Shown one piece after another: positions 47,517 to 58,208 of a DNA stretch of 64,000 nt. The stretch is taken from contig NC_083337.1 in the NCBI RefSeq assembly GCF_019175385.1, positions 23,692,385-23,756,384 of the forward strand. The letters run 5' to 3'. Made by a program: the position numbers and the translations under genes. The notes beneath the pieces are model-generated. The model saw nothing but the letters and a program-made list of their open reading frames with translations. It ran no database searches and was not told the origin of the DNA. How positions within the stretch are numbered: the first letter of the stretch is position 1; every line of letters begins with the position of its first letter. The DNA is from Lycium barbarum (lineage: Eukaryota > Streptophyta > Magnoliopsida > Solanales > Solanaceae).

Positions 47517-48859
47517 TGTTGCGTCCAAACGCACACACAAGTATATGTAGTCGTACAAGTAATATAGTGATTTTAGAAATCGGATGTCGAACGCACAGGG
47601 AGTTATGATTAACCGTCAACTAAATTAAACTATCCAAATTATCTATACAAGAGATGAAATTCAAAGATTGTGATTATAAACTAATTGATGGTAAAAGAGA
47701 CAAATAGTGAACTTCAACAAAGAAAGAGCGGGTTTTTATATTATCAATGAGACGAATGTTCAAGGGTTGCGGTTGGTTCACCAATCCTGTTGAGTTTTCG
47801 AACTATTTCCCTTTAATACGAATTGTTGACGATTGCTAATTTATCGGATTATTAACTCTCGGAGTATTCTCCCGAACTACTACTCGCCTATTCAAAATAG
47901 TTCGCCGCTTATATTCCTATGGAATTGACTTGTTAAGAACGCAATTCGTTTATGGTATTTAATTGAACGCGGCGCCTAGGTATATTCCTATCCTAGCCAC
48001 AAATCCTAGCCCAATTGTAGGGATAATCAGATCATGCCCTCTTTAATCCTTCTCTAATCTAACAACATCTTTCCCAAGCATGTATATTAGATAGTCGATA
48101 GAACCTAACGGTTGGCCAAACAATCAAGCAATTATGAACAAAATTAAAGAAGCAATCAAACTCAACAACTCATATTAAGATAAGAAATAATCACCAAACA
48201 TCAATAATCATGGTTTACCACAACCCTAGAACGAGAAGTTTAGCTCCACATAGACATGGAGGAAAAGCAATAAATCATTCAAAGAAACTATTCAAACTAG
48301 TAATAAGGAGAAGAAACGATAAAACCCAATAATCTCCGGCCTCCACGGCGGCTCCTACTCTCTGTAGGTCAAAAGTCTTATATTCTAATGTAAAAACGGC
48401 TATTTATAAGCTAGGGAAAATATGAGATAAGTGGGCCCAATCCCGATCTAAATAGGACAACTGACGCCACTTGTGCGCTGGTTGTGCGTCGCATGGATAG
48501 TGCGTAACCTCCTTTATGTTCTTCCTGTGCGGCACATAACCAACGCATGGTCTGTCTGAGATTCAGGAATGGTGTTTTTGTACGCTGGCTGTGCGGCGCA
48601 TGGCCAGCGCATGAGACCCTTCAGTGGTCAGATTTTGCCTTCAAGTGCTGGAACTTCCTTCGCAACCTTCAATCGACGTACACAGCCTCGGAATCACACA
48701 CAACTGCCTGGAATACCCTTCGTTGGTCCTTGTTGTACCTATTCATATAAACATATCAACATAAGCTCATATACAACAATTCACATTCAAAACTGCGATG
48801 AAAGTGATAAGAAGTAAAGTGTAAATGACACTAAATCTAGATATTTGTGCCAAATATCA
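47517..48859 (-). repeat. 3' LTR of the Athila-like element
   Basis: On the plus strand it runs from TGTTGCGTCC to AAATATCA. It has the TATAAATAG-type box near 48409 and the TGCGCTGG...word cluster at 48470-48613. Confidence 0.92.
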
Positions 48860-48875
48860 TTGTGTTCCCCCTTTT
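48860..48875 (-). other. Polypurine tract
   Basis: On the minus strand AAAAGGGGGAACACAA lies directly before the 3' LTR, where plus-strand DNA synthesis would be primed. Confidence 0.8.
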
Positions 48876-51600
48876 AGACTTTGCTCGCCCTCGAGCAACC
48901 ACTTATCATACATTCCCTAGTACTTTACTTAGCCATGCCACTCAAACAGGTCTACATCAGAATTCGGTGGATATGCAAGTTTCGAAATTGCATTAACATA
49001 CACATTGAGCCAATTGTTGAAAGTCGTGCCAACTGCTTCAAAACCACCATTTTCTTATGCTTCAAAATTCTAGCAACCAAACCTTTCATGAAATGATACG
49101 TTCAAAAACATGCATATGACTCCAGACACCACTCAAGACATAAAGAACCTGCTACTTGACCGAGCGGGAGTACTTCATCCATCTCCTATTAATTATGTGT
49201 CCTCACCCAAAAGAGAGTTGTCCATATCTCACACAAAGTTAACGACTTATTTCAATGGACATAAGATGCAACAATATCGCTCACTCTCACAAAGATTATC
49301 TAATGCTCAAACATGACGAACCATAGGCTTTCCCTTAGTGTAACCGTTCAGCAACTTAGAGTGAGGTGAATTTAGGATCACTTAGGACTTGTATGGTTGC
49401 AATGTAGGCTTAACGGACGGGTAGGATATATTTTGGAAAATAGTGACTAACCTCCCTAAGCACTTTTAATTCCTTACAATCATAGTTCATTTTTGCACCA
49501 TCCTTCATCACTCATAGCATTCATCCACATGCTACCCATTCTATCTTATCAACACCCATTTATTTTCTCAAGTTTAAGCAACCTCTTATTTTCGACATAC
49601 TAGTGGGAGACGACATTAAGAACGCAGATAAAAAACTAGACAGTTCCTGTTTTGCAGTTTTTTTTTTTTTACACTTCCCACTAACCATCATCTACCCGTC
49701 AGACACACCCATAGACTTCATTTTTAATTTCATTCAACAACCCTCCCTTAACTTCACATCCTAACTCCAATTCAATAAGTAACCATCAAAAGTGCCTAAG
49801 GAGTAAAACAGGGATAAATTGGGTCAATAAGAACAACGAGAGTAGGCTAATTGACAATTGTAAAAAGAAAAGCTAAAGGCTCAACGGGGTTGACTAGGGA
49901 TATACATACACAAAGGGTAGGCAAGCGACGTTTCCAACTTTGGCTAACAAAGAAATTCCTAGATCACTTCCTAAACTTCTCACTCAATTTCACTTCACAA
50001 ACACCCCGGGCAAGTTCTAGTCATCATTATCAAGCATGGATCATACCAGAGTTTCCTCACATTACACACAGCACATAATCAACACAAAACAGATTCATAC
50101 AACCATCTAGTCAAGCAACTATCACAAATCATGCCAAGTGGGTCATACATGAGTCAATGCAGTCTACTACAGAAATGTTTTGAGGTAGGTTGCCTATTTT
50201 TAAGCATGCTTTTTAAAGATTTTCAAGAAAAACTTCATGGTTTCCACATTCCACCTAACCTGAGCACCTAGCATTCGAGTGGTCTGACAGGCTTGACTCT
50301 TATGACTCTTTTACAAAAACTAAAAAATCTAACCCGGTTCAAAAGTCCCCCCTTAGGAAATAACCGAGGTCATAAGAAAACCTAAGGGGGTGGATGGTGT
50401 GTGCCACTAACGAGGGACTCAAGAAGCTACCAAGAAAACCTAACGCAAGAAACTGGAAATTTCTTCTTTTTTTTTTTACATCCGATTTCTCAAAGACTCA
50501 AACACTAATCAAAAAGAAAACCTATGGCAACTTGATCACCATCCTTAACCTCAAAATGTTGTTACAAGGGACGTATTTCCCACCCCACACTTAAATCATG
50601 CTTTGCCCTCGAAGCATCTAGATGGAAAATTTTAAAAACAAAGTAAGGCAAGAAATACTCCCTGAGGCCCACTAGGGCCTAGTCATCATCCTCATCATCC
50701 CCAGCCTCGCCACCTTCTTGACAGGCCGTTCATGCACATATCCATCAGCCAAGGGGAACTCTTTGTACCTCTGGAGATTCAAAACACAAACATCCAACTT
50801 CGTTAGCAAATCTTAAACCAAGTCACGACCCCACACTTATTGCAAGCCGTGTGTTTATGCATTGAATGTTCATCTTTCTTGATGTTCGGGTACTCTCATG
50901 GCTTTAATGACTCTCCAGTGGGGTCGTGAAATGACCCCACACTTACTTCCCACTATGATACACAAAACTCAAAACAAAGAAGTTAACTAATTTTAAGCCT
51001 AAAACGACAAAATTAATGAAATAAAGACTATTCTACAAAACAAGGAAAAGCATGTTGAATGACCTACGGGTGTTCATGGCAATGCCCTATGGTTTAGAAT
51101 GTTGTTTCAAGTTTATTTTCTACTCAAGACTTCACAAAAATCACACGAAGCTTAATTGAGGAATTTTTATCAAGCAACTTGTGGGCATAGAACCATCCCT
51201 TGAAGTTTTGCAACAATGGAGGGTTGTAAATCCCTCTCTTATGTTTAGGAATCATTGTTCTAGCATCCAACACTCTTTACAAACAACACAATACCGAAAC
51301 ATCCATCCAAATTCGCCCAACCCACAAACCCTTGTTGATCAATCTCTCAACCCAACGAAAAGGGGAAAGAAGGAATGGGATTTCATTAATGAAAACACAC
51401 GAATTCTTACCTTGTGTTGTAGAGGAGATGATTTACACTAATTTCCTTCGAGTTGGAAGGGATTGGGAGAAGGGTTTTGGTGTTTGCGTTCGGTTGGGAG
51501 CTGTTTTAGAGAGAGAGAGAGAGAGGGGGGAGGGGGGGGGGGGGGTTGTGAGAAGTGGGGAATCAGTGGGGGGTCGGCCGTGTCTTTTTCTTTTAAAAGA
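48876..51600 (-). other. Non-coding internal region of the Athila-like element
   Basis: No retroviral domain is recognisable on either strand. It includes T-runs at 49658-49670 and 50467-50478, and a (GA)n plus G-run at 51508-51545. The short open frames (for example 51332-51682) lack any family signature. Confidence 0.65.
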
Positions 51601-51619
51601 ATTTGAACTGGGCCGACCT

Positions 51620-51829
51620 GTGCGTTGGCCATGCGTCGCATGGTCAGCGCACAACATCCCCCTTTCTGAACTTTATATTTAGAAAACTTTTGCTCTTATT
51701 TCCCTTCATGTGCTGGCAACGCGTCGCATGACCAGCGCACAATACACCCTTTTTTGAACTTTGTACTTAGCAAAATTTTTGGCCTGCTTACCCCTTGTGC
51801 GAATGCCATGCGACGCATGGGCATAGCAC
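51620..51829. repeat. Three ~88-bp repeats, each with a long imperfect palindrome
   Basis: Words centre on CCATGCG-N-CGCATGG with arms GTGCGCTGG/CCAGCGCAC, at 51620-51652, 51710-51740 and 51797-51829. The stretch between words ('tttttgaactttgtacttagcaaaa') is also repeated. The same word family lies in both LTRs of this element. Confidence 0.88.
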
Positions 51830-51991
51830 ACACAAACCTGGAGTTGTTTCATTAACTGCTTCGAGTGTTTATTGTTCCTGCTCATTATTTGGTCCTGCAA
51901 CATGAACACACACATGACATATATGCTACAAAAGTTGGGTTGCCTCCCAACCAGCGCCTTAGTTAACGTCGTGGCACGACGTGAATCAACT

Positions 51992-52453
51992 TCAACACTT
52001 TTCCCTCCACCTTGAGGATATGAATTGCGCCCCTAATTTTGCATCAAATTTTCTGCTCCGCTCCTGGGGAGGTGGTGTGAAAATAAAGGAACCAAGCAAT
52101 AGGTGTCGCATCTTGCACTTCTTGGCCCTTAAGTGAGGAATGTCGTTTTTCCCTTTTGGTGTGGCAAATTTTAGGATATAAGGGTCTTGTTCCTTATTTA
52201 TACACTTCTCCAAAAGCTTGGAGGGCTCGATTTCCATGTCACCAACCAAACATAATGTAGAAAAATGTTTAGAATGAGGACCAACACGCCCCAACTCTGA
52301 AACTACCGTATTTTTTACATCCTCACTCATATGCTCCCCCTCAACATTGGCATCATCAACAATATTCTGATCAAATGGTTGGAATTTCTCTTCCTGCTCC
52401 ACAAGTAGGCCAGTATCCACAATAATTGGTGGTGGGGCGTCAGACATCTCCAC
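51992..52453 (-). CDS. Uncharacterised reading frame in the Athila-like element (153 aa)
   Basis: It is open from an ATG at 52453 to a stop at 51992. Pro/Asp/Glu-rich start (MEMSDAPPPIIVDTG), then CLVGDMEIEPSKLLEKC, KGKNDIPHLRAKKC and an end with KFDAKLGAQFISSRWREKC. It overlaps the upstream gag-like frame by 14 bases in another frame. Just after it on the minus strand is 'ggcgctggttgggaggcaaccc', a stretch common after the coding part of Athila-type elements. I do not recognise a domain. It could be a gag-derived or element-specific protein; its conservation elsewhere is not known from this window. Confidence 0.5.
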   Translation of the reverse strand: MEMSDAPPPIIVDTGLLVEQEEKFQPFDQNIVDDANVEGEHMSEDVKNTVVSELGRVGPHSKHFSTLCLVGDMEIEPSKLLEKCINKEQDPYILKFATPKGKNDIPHLRAKKCKMRHLLLGSFIFTPPPQERSRKFDAKLGAQFISSRWREKC

Positions 52454-53144
52454 CCATTAGAGCCTGCAGGTCATGGATATCTAAGTCAAATTTGTCTATC
52501 TCTTGTCTGAACTCTGTTCTACCTTCTATCAATTGTGTCGCCATGTTTGTGAGTCCATTGCGGAGAAACTCATGAAATTTCATTTGTTGAGCTTGTTCCG
52601 TTAGCCAAGATTGGCTCACTATCTTTGCTTCTTCGAAGTTATCTCCTTGTAGGAACTCGCTCTCTTCTTCTGTTTGAGGTTCGTCTTGGGTATTGGCTAA
52701 GCCTGTAACTTGCAGATTACAAGTTTCAGACTCGGCCTGCATCTCTGTGAGTTTGGCACGAATCCTTTCCATGGCCTTCTCTAGTTCTGCGTTTTGCTCT
52801 CTTATTAATGTGTCTTGCTCCACTATTTTTTTCATCATATCTGTAACCCGAGCAAGCCTCTCTGCATCCTCCACTTAATTACTCCTGTTAACATCACAAA
52901 CAACAAGAGAATCATAATAGGGGCTAGGGGATGGGGAATAAGAGTTAGGACAACCATTCCAATGGCCATCTTGACCACCACATAGACTACAAACATTCCG
53001 CTCAAAGGATTGGGTAGGTGCGCACAACCCATTCCCGAAAATATTATGACAGTGTTTCCACAGGTGGGGTCCTCCAAAAATCAGACAAGAATCACCAAAA
53101 TAGGCACAACCAATATTCGACCAATTTTTATTCCAAGATGCCAT
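52440..53144 (-). pseudogene. gag-like reading frame of the Athila-like element, one in-frame stop
   Basis: From an ATG at 53144 it reads MASWNKNWSNIGCAYFGD, then CSLCGGQDGHWNGC, a zinc-knuckle-like C-x2-C-x5-H-x3-C (not the exact retroviral spacing), then NSYSPSPSP. A TAA at 52875-52877 interrupts it; the same frame continues with VEDAERLARVTDMMKKIVEQ, a heptad-like charged stretch suggesting a coiled coil (about 52870-52720), an acidic linker and an end at 52440. The frame is open on both sides of this single stop. It may be a nucleocapsid-like protein; this is an inference from the finger and position next to the primer site. Confidence 0.6.
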
Positions 53145-53253
53145 ATCAAGACAGATATCCAAACTACTAAATAAAAAAATAAAAATAAAATAAATAAAAA
53201 ACTTGAATAGACAAAAAGAAAAGTAGAATCTAGATAAACAGTTAATTTCTAAC

Positions 53254-53271
53254 TCCCCAGCAGCGGCGCCA
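53254..53271 (-). other. Primer-binding site (Athila type)
   Basis: On the minus strand TGGCGCCGCTGCTGGGGA lies six bases after the 5' LTR end. It matches the form known from Athila-type elements, usually assigned to tRNA-Asp. Confidence 0.8.
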
Positions 53272-53277
53272 AAAACT

Positions 53278-54620
53278 TGTTGCGTCCAAACACACACACA
53301 AGTATACGTAGTCGTACAAGTAATATAGTGATTTTAGAAATCGGATGTCGAACCCACAGGGAGTTATGATTTACCGTCAACTAAATTAAACTATCCAAAT
53401 TATCTATACAAGAGATGAAATTCAAAGATTGTGATTATAAACTAATTGAAGATAAAAGAGACAAATAGTGAACTTCAACAAAGAAAGAGCGGGTTTTTAT
53501 ATTATCAATGAGACGAATGTTCCAAGGTTGCGGTTGGTTCACCAATCTTGTTGAGTTTTCGAACTATTTCCCTTTAATATGAATTGTTGACGATTGCTAA
53601 TTTATCGGATTATTAACTCTCGGAGTATTCTCCCGAACTACTACTCGCCTATTCAAAATAGTTCGCCGCTTATATTCCTATGGAATTGACTTGTTAAGAA
53701 CGCAATTCGTTTACGGTATTTAATTGAACGCGGCGCCTAGGTATATTCCTATCCTAGCCACAAATCCTAGCCCAATTGTAGGGATAATCAGATCATGCCC
53801 TCTTTAATCCTTCTCTAATCTAACAACATCTTTCCCAAGCATGTATATTAGATAGTCGATAGAACCTAACGGTTGGCCAAACAATCAAGCAATTATGAAC
53901 AAAATTAAAGAAGCAATCAAACTCAACAACTCATATTAAGATAAGAAATAATCACCAAACATCAATAATCATGGTTTACCACAACCCTAGAACGAGAAGT
54001 TTAGCTCCACATAGACATGGAGGAAAAGCAATAAATCATTCAAAGAAACTATTCAAACTAGTAATAAGGAGAAGAAAAGATAAAACCCAATAATCTCCGG
54101 CCTCCACGGCGGCTCCTACTCTCTGTAGGTCAAAAGTCTTATATTCTAATGTAAAAACGGCTATTTATAAGCTAGGGAAAATATGAGATAAGTGGGCCCA
54201 ATCCCGATCTAAATAGGACAACTGACGCCACTTGTGCGCTGGTTGTGCGTCGCATGGCTAGTGCGTAACCTCCTTTATGTTCTTCCTGTGCGGCACATAA
54301 CCAACGCATGGTCTGTCTGAGATTCAGGAATGGTGTTTTTGTGCGCTGGCTGTGCGGTACATGGCCAGCGCATGAGACCCTTCAGTGGTCAGATTTTGCC
54401 TTCAAGTGCTGGAACTTCCTTCGCAACGTTCAATCGACGTACACAACCTCGGAATCACTCAAAACTGCCCGGAATACCCTTGGTTGGTTCTTGTTGTACC
54501 TATTCATATAAACATATCAACATAAGCTCATATACAACAATTCGCATTCAAAACTGCGATGAAAGTGCTAAGAAGTAAAGTGTAAATGACACTAAATCTA
54601 GATATTTGTGCCAAATATCA
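53278..54620 (-). repeat. 5' LTR of the Athila-like element
   Basis: It is collinear with 47517-48859 and of the same length. On the minus strand it begins TGATATTTGGCACAAATATC. The word cluster is at 54230-54378, and TTATAAATAG (minus strand, near 54163-54172) lies just downstream of it. Confidence 0.92.
54230..54378. repeat. Palindromic word cluster, Athila-like LTR (CATGCG-CGCATG type)
   Basis: Three imperfect words of the form GTGCGCTGG...GTGCGTCGCATGG...AGTGCG stand about 55 bases apart, directly upstream of the TATA-like box. The other LTR has the same at 48470-48613. Confidence 0.82.
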
Positions 54621-54772
54621 CCGTGTTCCCCATCCTTCAAGGTGGGTCCGCCCCTGATTTCCACATGGAATTTCGAATAAACTAATACACAGTTAATCGT
54701 GTGACTAAAGCGTACATTACAAAATCTTAAACATAAAATCCGATCAGACAATAATGCACAACTATTGCCAAA

Positions 54773-54778
54773 TTTATT
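54773..54778 (-). terminator. Poly(A) signal of the C2 gene
   Basis: AATAAA on the minus strand, 73 bases after the stop codon at 54851-54853. A second hexamer was not seen nearby, so this is the likely signal. Confidence 0.55.
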
Positions 54779-54850
54779 AAAGGATTATTTCCTGCAATAG
54801 AGGTAACCAAACGAGCTCCTAAATTATAAACTCAAAACTCCTGGGATTAA

Positions 54851-57153
54851 TCAATCGTCTTCATCACGGGATTCTCTATATCCACCATAGTTGTCTTCTT
54901 CATCACCTCCTCTATCGTGAACACGTGATCGTCTATGGCCACCGTACTTATCTTCATCACTTCCACTATAGTCATGATCGCGTGACTTTCTAGGTCTACC
55001 AGAGTTATCTTCATCAGATCCTATGAAGTGATCACGTGAATGTCGACGTCCACTATATTCTTCTTCTTCATCAAATTCTCTTGCACGTGATTTTCTACGT
55101 CCACCATATTCTTCATCATCACTGCCTCTACCAGAACCCGACTGCAAGTGAAGAATTGTCATTTTTAGTTAATCTTGCTTTTAACATATGTATACTGATA
55201 GTGTAAAAAATTTATGCACTATAAAGCGCCCTTTAAGCATATGTGATGTAATTATTCTTATTTCAAAATAGAAGTACGCATTATACCCACTTTAATTAAA
55301 TTATTAAGGATTTCCAAACGAGCTACGCTATTTGTTTTTTTGTTGTAAATGTTTTGTTTTTCCATGGACAATAAGATTCGACATATTTGATGTATCTGCA
55401 TTTATAGAATCTTTCATTTTCGTCTTGTATTTTAACCTATTATAACAGACTGCTAATTTCATTTTGCGGGTAACAAATCTCAGTAATTATATCCAGTCAT
55501 CTTAGGTAACCTAAATTTTTTTTTCTTCTACAATCGGTATATAAAAGTTAAAGTCCTCGTATAATTATACTCTAGATTAGTTTTGGGTTTTAACATATAA
55601 TAATATCTTACCCCAGCTGTGAAAGTGAGTCCAAGTTTTATCTCTCCACAATACTCTTCATCCTTGACAACATTGTAAGAGCGTGTTGGCACCTCTCCTT
55701 CGCGTAGCACTTCATGTAAGGGAATTCTGTTTCGTTTAATAAAACCGAAAAACATAGACAAAAAATATTACCATTAGACAACATGAATTAAAAGAAAAAT
55801 GATTAAGATACTGTTAAGGAAATGAATGAGAAAGATTATCAACGTTGCTTCTCCAACAAAATCATCCGAACTGAAAGTATCTTTGTCCATAATCTTGAGG
55901 GTGATCTCTTCAGTGTCATGACCGATGGTGAAAACAAAGGTCTCATTCCACTCAGGTTCAGATCCTTCACCTATATATGGAAAGCCACTTAATATTCAAA
56001 TATTTACTCGGAGAAAACTTATATATATTGCTACTGTAAAAGAACTTTTATATTATATTCATAAACAATAGGATTAACAACCTAAAACTAACGCAATATA
56101 TACATGACAAAATACATTTATAATATAAAAAAATTATTCTATTTGTGTGATCTAAATCCATTTACTCAACGTAATAGACGGAAATTCAAGGTTTAGTTGA
56201 AGTAATTAATTAGAGATACCTGATGCAACACTACTTTCCTTCTCTTGAGTCCGACATGTGATGACCACATATGGATTCATACTAGCTGTTGAAATTCGAC
56301 AAGCCAATTAATCAAATCTATTGAACTAAGAGATGAATGATTAGTAATGTAGAAAATAAAGAACGAGTGGCCATGCCACCTAGTGTTACATAATCAATGG
56401 ACATGACAAGAAGGAGTTCGATAATTGATGCTGTTGTAAAAGACATGATAGTTAAAGAACGACTGAAGTGCTAGTTGACATTCATTGGTAATATACAGGG
56501 ACGTATGCACGCACACACATATATATCCGTTGGGTCTTTCAATATGGATACATTAATTGTTTCGTTCCTATATCTTTCTAAAGGAATAAAGATCTCTGAG
56601 AATTATTTCCTAAATCAGAAAGAGAGTATTTGGATTCTCCCAATAACTAAAAACTGTAGCATGCCTGAATTTAACTGAAGTTTGCATTGGTGGTGGATGA
56701 ACTGGATTGAAAAAAAGAGGAATTCTAATTGAAATATTTGCACCATTTTATAACGGCAGGGGTATATTTATACCACTTTTATAACGGGAGCGTATTTGCT
56801 CTAAATCGCAAAATTGAGGGGTATATTTGCACCTTTTTCCTTAATCATATGTACTATATTTGCATATGTATAAAATTAAGATACAAACAAAATTTACGTT
56901 GTCACAAAAAGGAAGATGTAGCATCAATTAGGTGCCAAAGGTGAAGGAGAACAACTATTTGTTTTCTCTTCCAAATTCTTGATAATGCATTGAATCATTA
57001 GGATCAAATGCCCAAACACAATATTTTCCTTCGCCTTAGCAATCAAGATAAATAGAATTAGAAAATGGAGTTTGTGAAGATCTTACTGAGCCAATTTTGG
57101 TCTTCAAGGCCTTTGGCATTTTCAAGAAGAACTTCAAGCGTCCCACTTGGCAT
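54851..57153 (-). CDS. C2-domain protein, elicitor-responsive protein 3-like (5 exons, 221 aa)
   Basis: Exons on the minus strand: 57153-57087, 56285-56220, 55970-55844, 55726-55612, 55141-54851; all introns are GT-AG and all phases join. Residues 1-125 form a small C2 domain, which in this family binds membranes in a Ca2+-dependent way and responds to fungal elicitors. Markers: [18 protein letters not shown] (1-18), [12 protein letters not shown] (25-36), [12 protein letters not shown] (49-60), [18 protein letters not shown] (70-87), [13 protein letters not shown]. Loop-3 acidic residues (D73, D75, D80/81) are kept. The loop-1 Asp residues usual at 20 and 26 are Asn, so Ca2+ binding may be weaker. 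Residues 126-221 are about five 17-19-residue repeats of the type [13 protein letters not shown], making the protein longer than the ~150 residues usual here. No stops or frameshifts. The third intron's donor (AAC|GTTGAT) is weak but restores GEATIPL. Confidence 0.92.
56730..56850. repeat. Small repeat-like segment in the first intron
   Basis: 'ggggtatatttgcacc', 'ttttataacgg' and their inverted or repeated forms occur several times in 120 bases. It is similar in kind to 43180-43330. It lies in the 801-base first intron of the C2 gene; probably a small non-autonomous element. Confidence 0.45.
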
Positions 57154-57302
57154 CTTCTTTGGATCGAAGTACTTTGACAGAAACACAACAAGATATTCAA
57201 AAGATGTACAAAAGCTTCAATTCAGACCTGTTTTCTGTTTTGAATGATGGCCTTTGGACCTGTTCAATGCTCATTTTAAGTAACTAACCCAATCACTAAA
57301 GT

Positions 57303-57314
57303 CCACGTGGTCAA
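57303..57314 (-). promoter_or_regulatory. Overlapping W-box and G-box upstream of the C2 gene
   Basis: On the minus strand TTGACCACGTGG joins a W-box (TTGACC, the WRKY site) to a G-box (CCACGTGG, bZIP/bHLH site). It lies about 150 bases upstream of the start codon. Both are known sites for defence and hormone responses, which fits an elicitor-responsive type gene. Function is inferred; a clear TATA box was not found. Confidence 0.5.
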
Positions 57315-57319
57315 TAGTG

Positions 57320-58160
57320 TGTTAGAAAACAATATTTTTTGATGGATTTGTTAATTCAATCTTTTGTTTAATTTTTTCCACCGCTAGATAGATAATTTGA
57401 TGAGCCAATTTTTTTACGTGTTTTAGAATACGGTTAACCAACATGTTAACTAATCCCGGTTGGATTCACTGGTCAAACCTAGACAAAAAAATAGGCCAAT
57501 TTCAAAGGAGACAAGTAATTAATCATTAGACCAATAATAACTTCTTGATTGCAATAGTTGAAGTACTTAGCAAAGACTCAAAATAAGTAAGAATAAAAAA
57601 TTCCATATAAGTTTTAAATTAGTCTATATTTTGACTTTTTAAAATTTGTTGTAAAAAATGATCAGCTTCTCAAGTAAAAGCAAAATTTCCTTTACAATTA
57701 CAGCAGCTTACCAGACTCAACTTCCACCTCAATGCGAAACTAAATGATACCAATAACATTAGGGTAAAGGCTTACTCGCTGATTAGATATCCTAATCAAT
57801 GAATTAATGTAAGACATATATGTCTTTCGTTCACTTAATTTGTACTAGCTATTAAGGTTAAATTTTCTTTTTGTGTACTGAATGCAAGTAGTATGTATTC
57901 GTTCATTCATCTTCACCTAGACGTCGCGTCCAATACAATTAAATAAGTTGGGCTAAAGACATATCAAGGTAAAAACTAACTCGCACCATCAATGTATTCT
58001 AAACACATGTATCATTAATTATCACATTTTTCACTCAACCATGCTTAGTCTCATGTCGTGCCCAAGTCAATTACCTTCCCGCCGCCCTCCCGGAAGAACT
58101 TCAATTTAGGTGATATAACAATCGACCCCTAATTTAACTTAATTCTGATTATGAAACACC
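57320..58160. other. No gene seen; A/T-rich upstream region of the C2 gene
   Basis: No convincing reading frame, repeat or RNA gene was found on either strand. A TTGACC W-box core occurs again, reversed, near 57471. The rest is plain A/T-rich sequence. Confidence 0.6.
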
Positions 58161-58208
58161 GGGGGGGGGGTGGGGGGGGGGGGGGGGGGGGAGAGAGAGA
58201 GAGAGAGA
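58161..58208. repeat. G-run followed by (GA)n
   Basis: Thirty bases of G with a single T at 58171, then about nine GA units. The exact length may be uncertain in the assembly. Confidence 0.9.

Larger units (their letters stand above)
47517..54620 (-). mobile_element. Athila-like LTR retrotransposon without pol (7104 bp), target duplication CCGTG
   Basis: The two LTRs are both 1343 bp (47517-48859 and 53278-54620). CCGTG flanks both ends exactly (47512-47516 and 54621-54625). On the minus strand the order is LTR, primer site, gag-like reading frames, non-coding internal region, polypurine tract, LTR. By eye the LTRs differ at about two dozen positions, roughly 2%, so insertion is fairly recent compared with other elements here. 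No protease, reverse transcriptase or integrase is present in the 4.4-kb internal region, so it would depend on a partner for movement. The terms Athila-like and LARD-like are inferences from the primer site and layout. Confidence 0.9.
46355..54656. mobile_element. Probable Tip100-type hAT remnant, interrupted by the Athila-like element
   Basis: The right end reads GGTGGGTCCGCCCCTG (to 54656); reversed, this is CAGGGGCGGACCC, the terminal sequence typical of Tip100-type hATs. The left end, CAGAGCTGAACCCAAG at 46355-46370, is a worn match. TTCCACA occurs at both outer flanks (46348-46354 and 54659-54665), with one or two extra bases on the right. Without the LTR element the unit is about 1.2 kb, with no coding sequence. 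The stretch 46371-47516 is A/T-rich with nothing I recognise. Confidence 0.5.
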
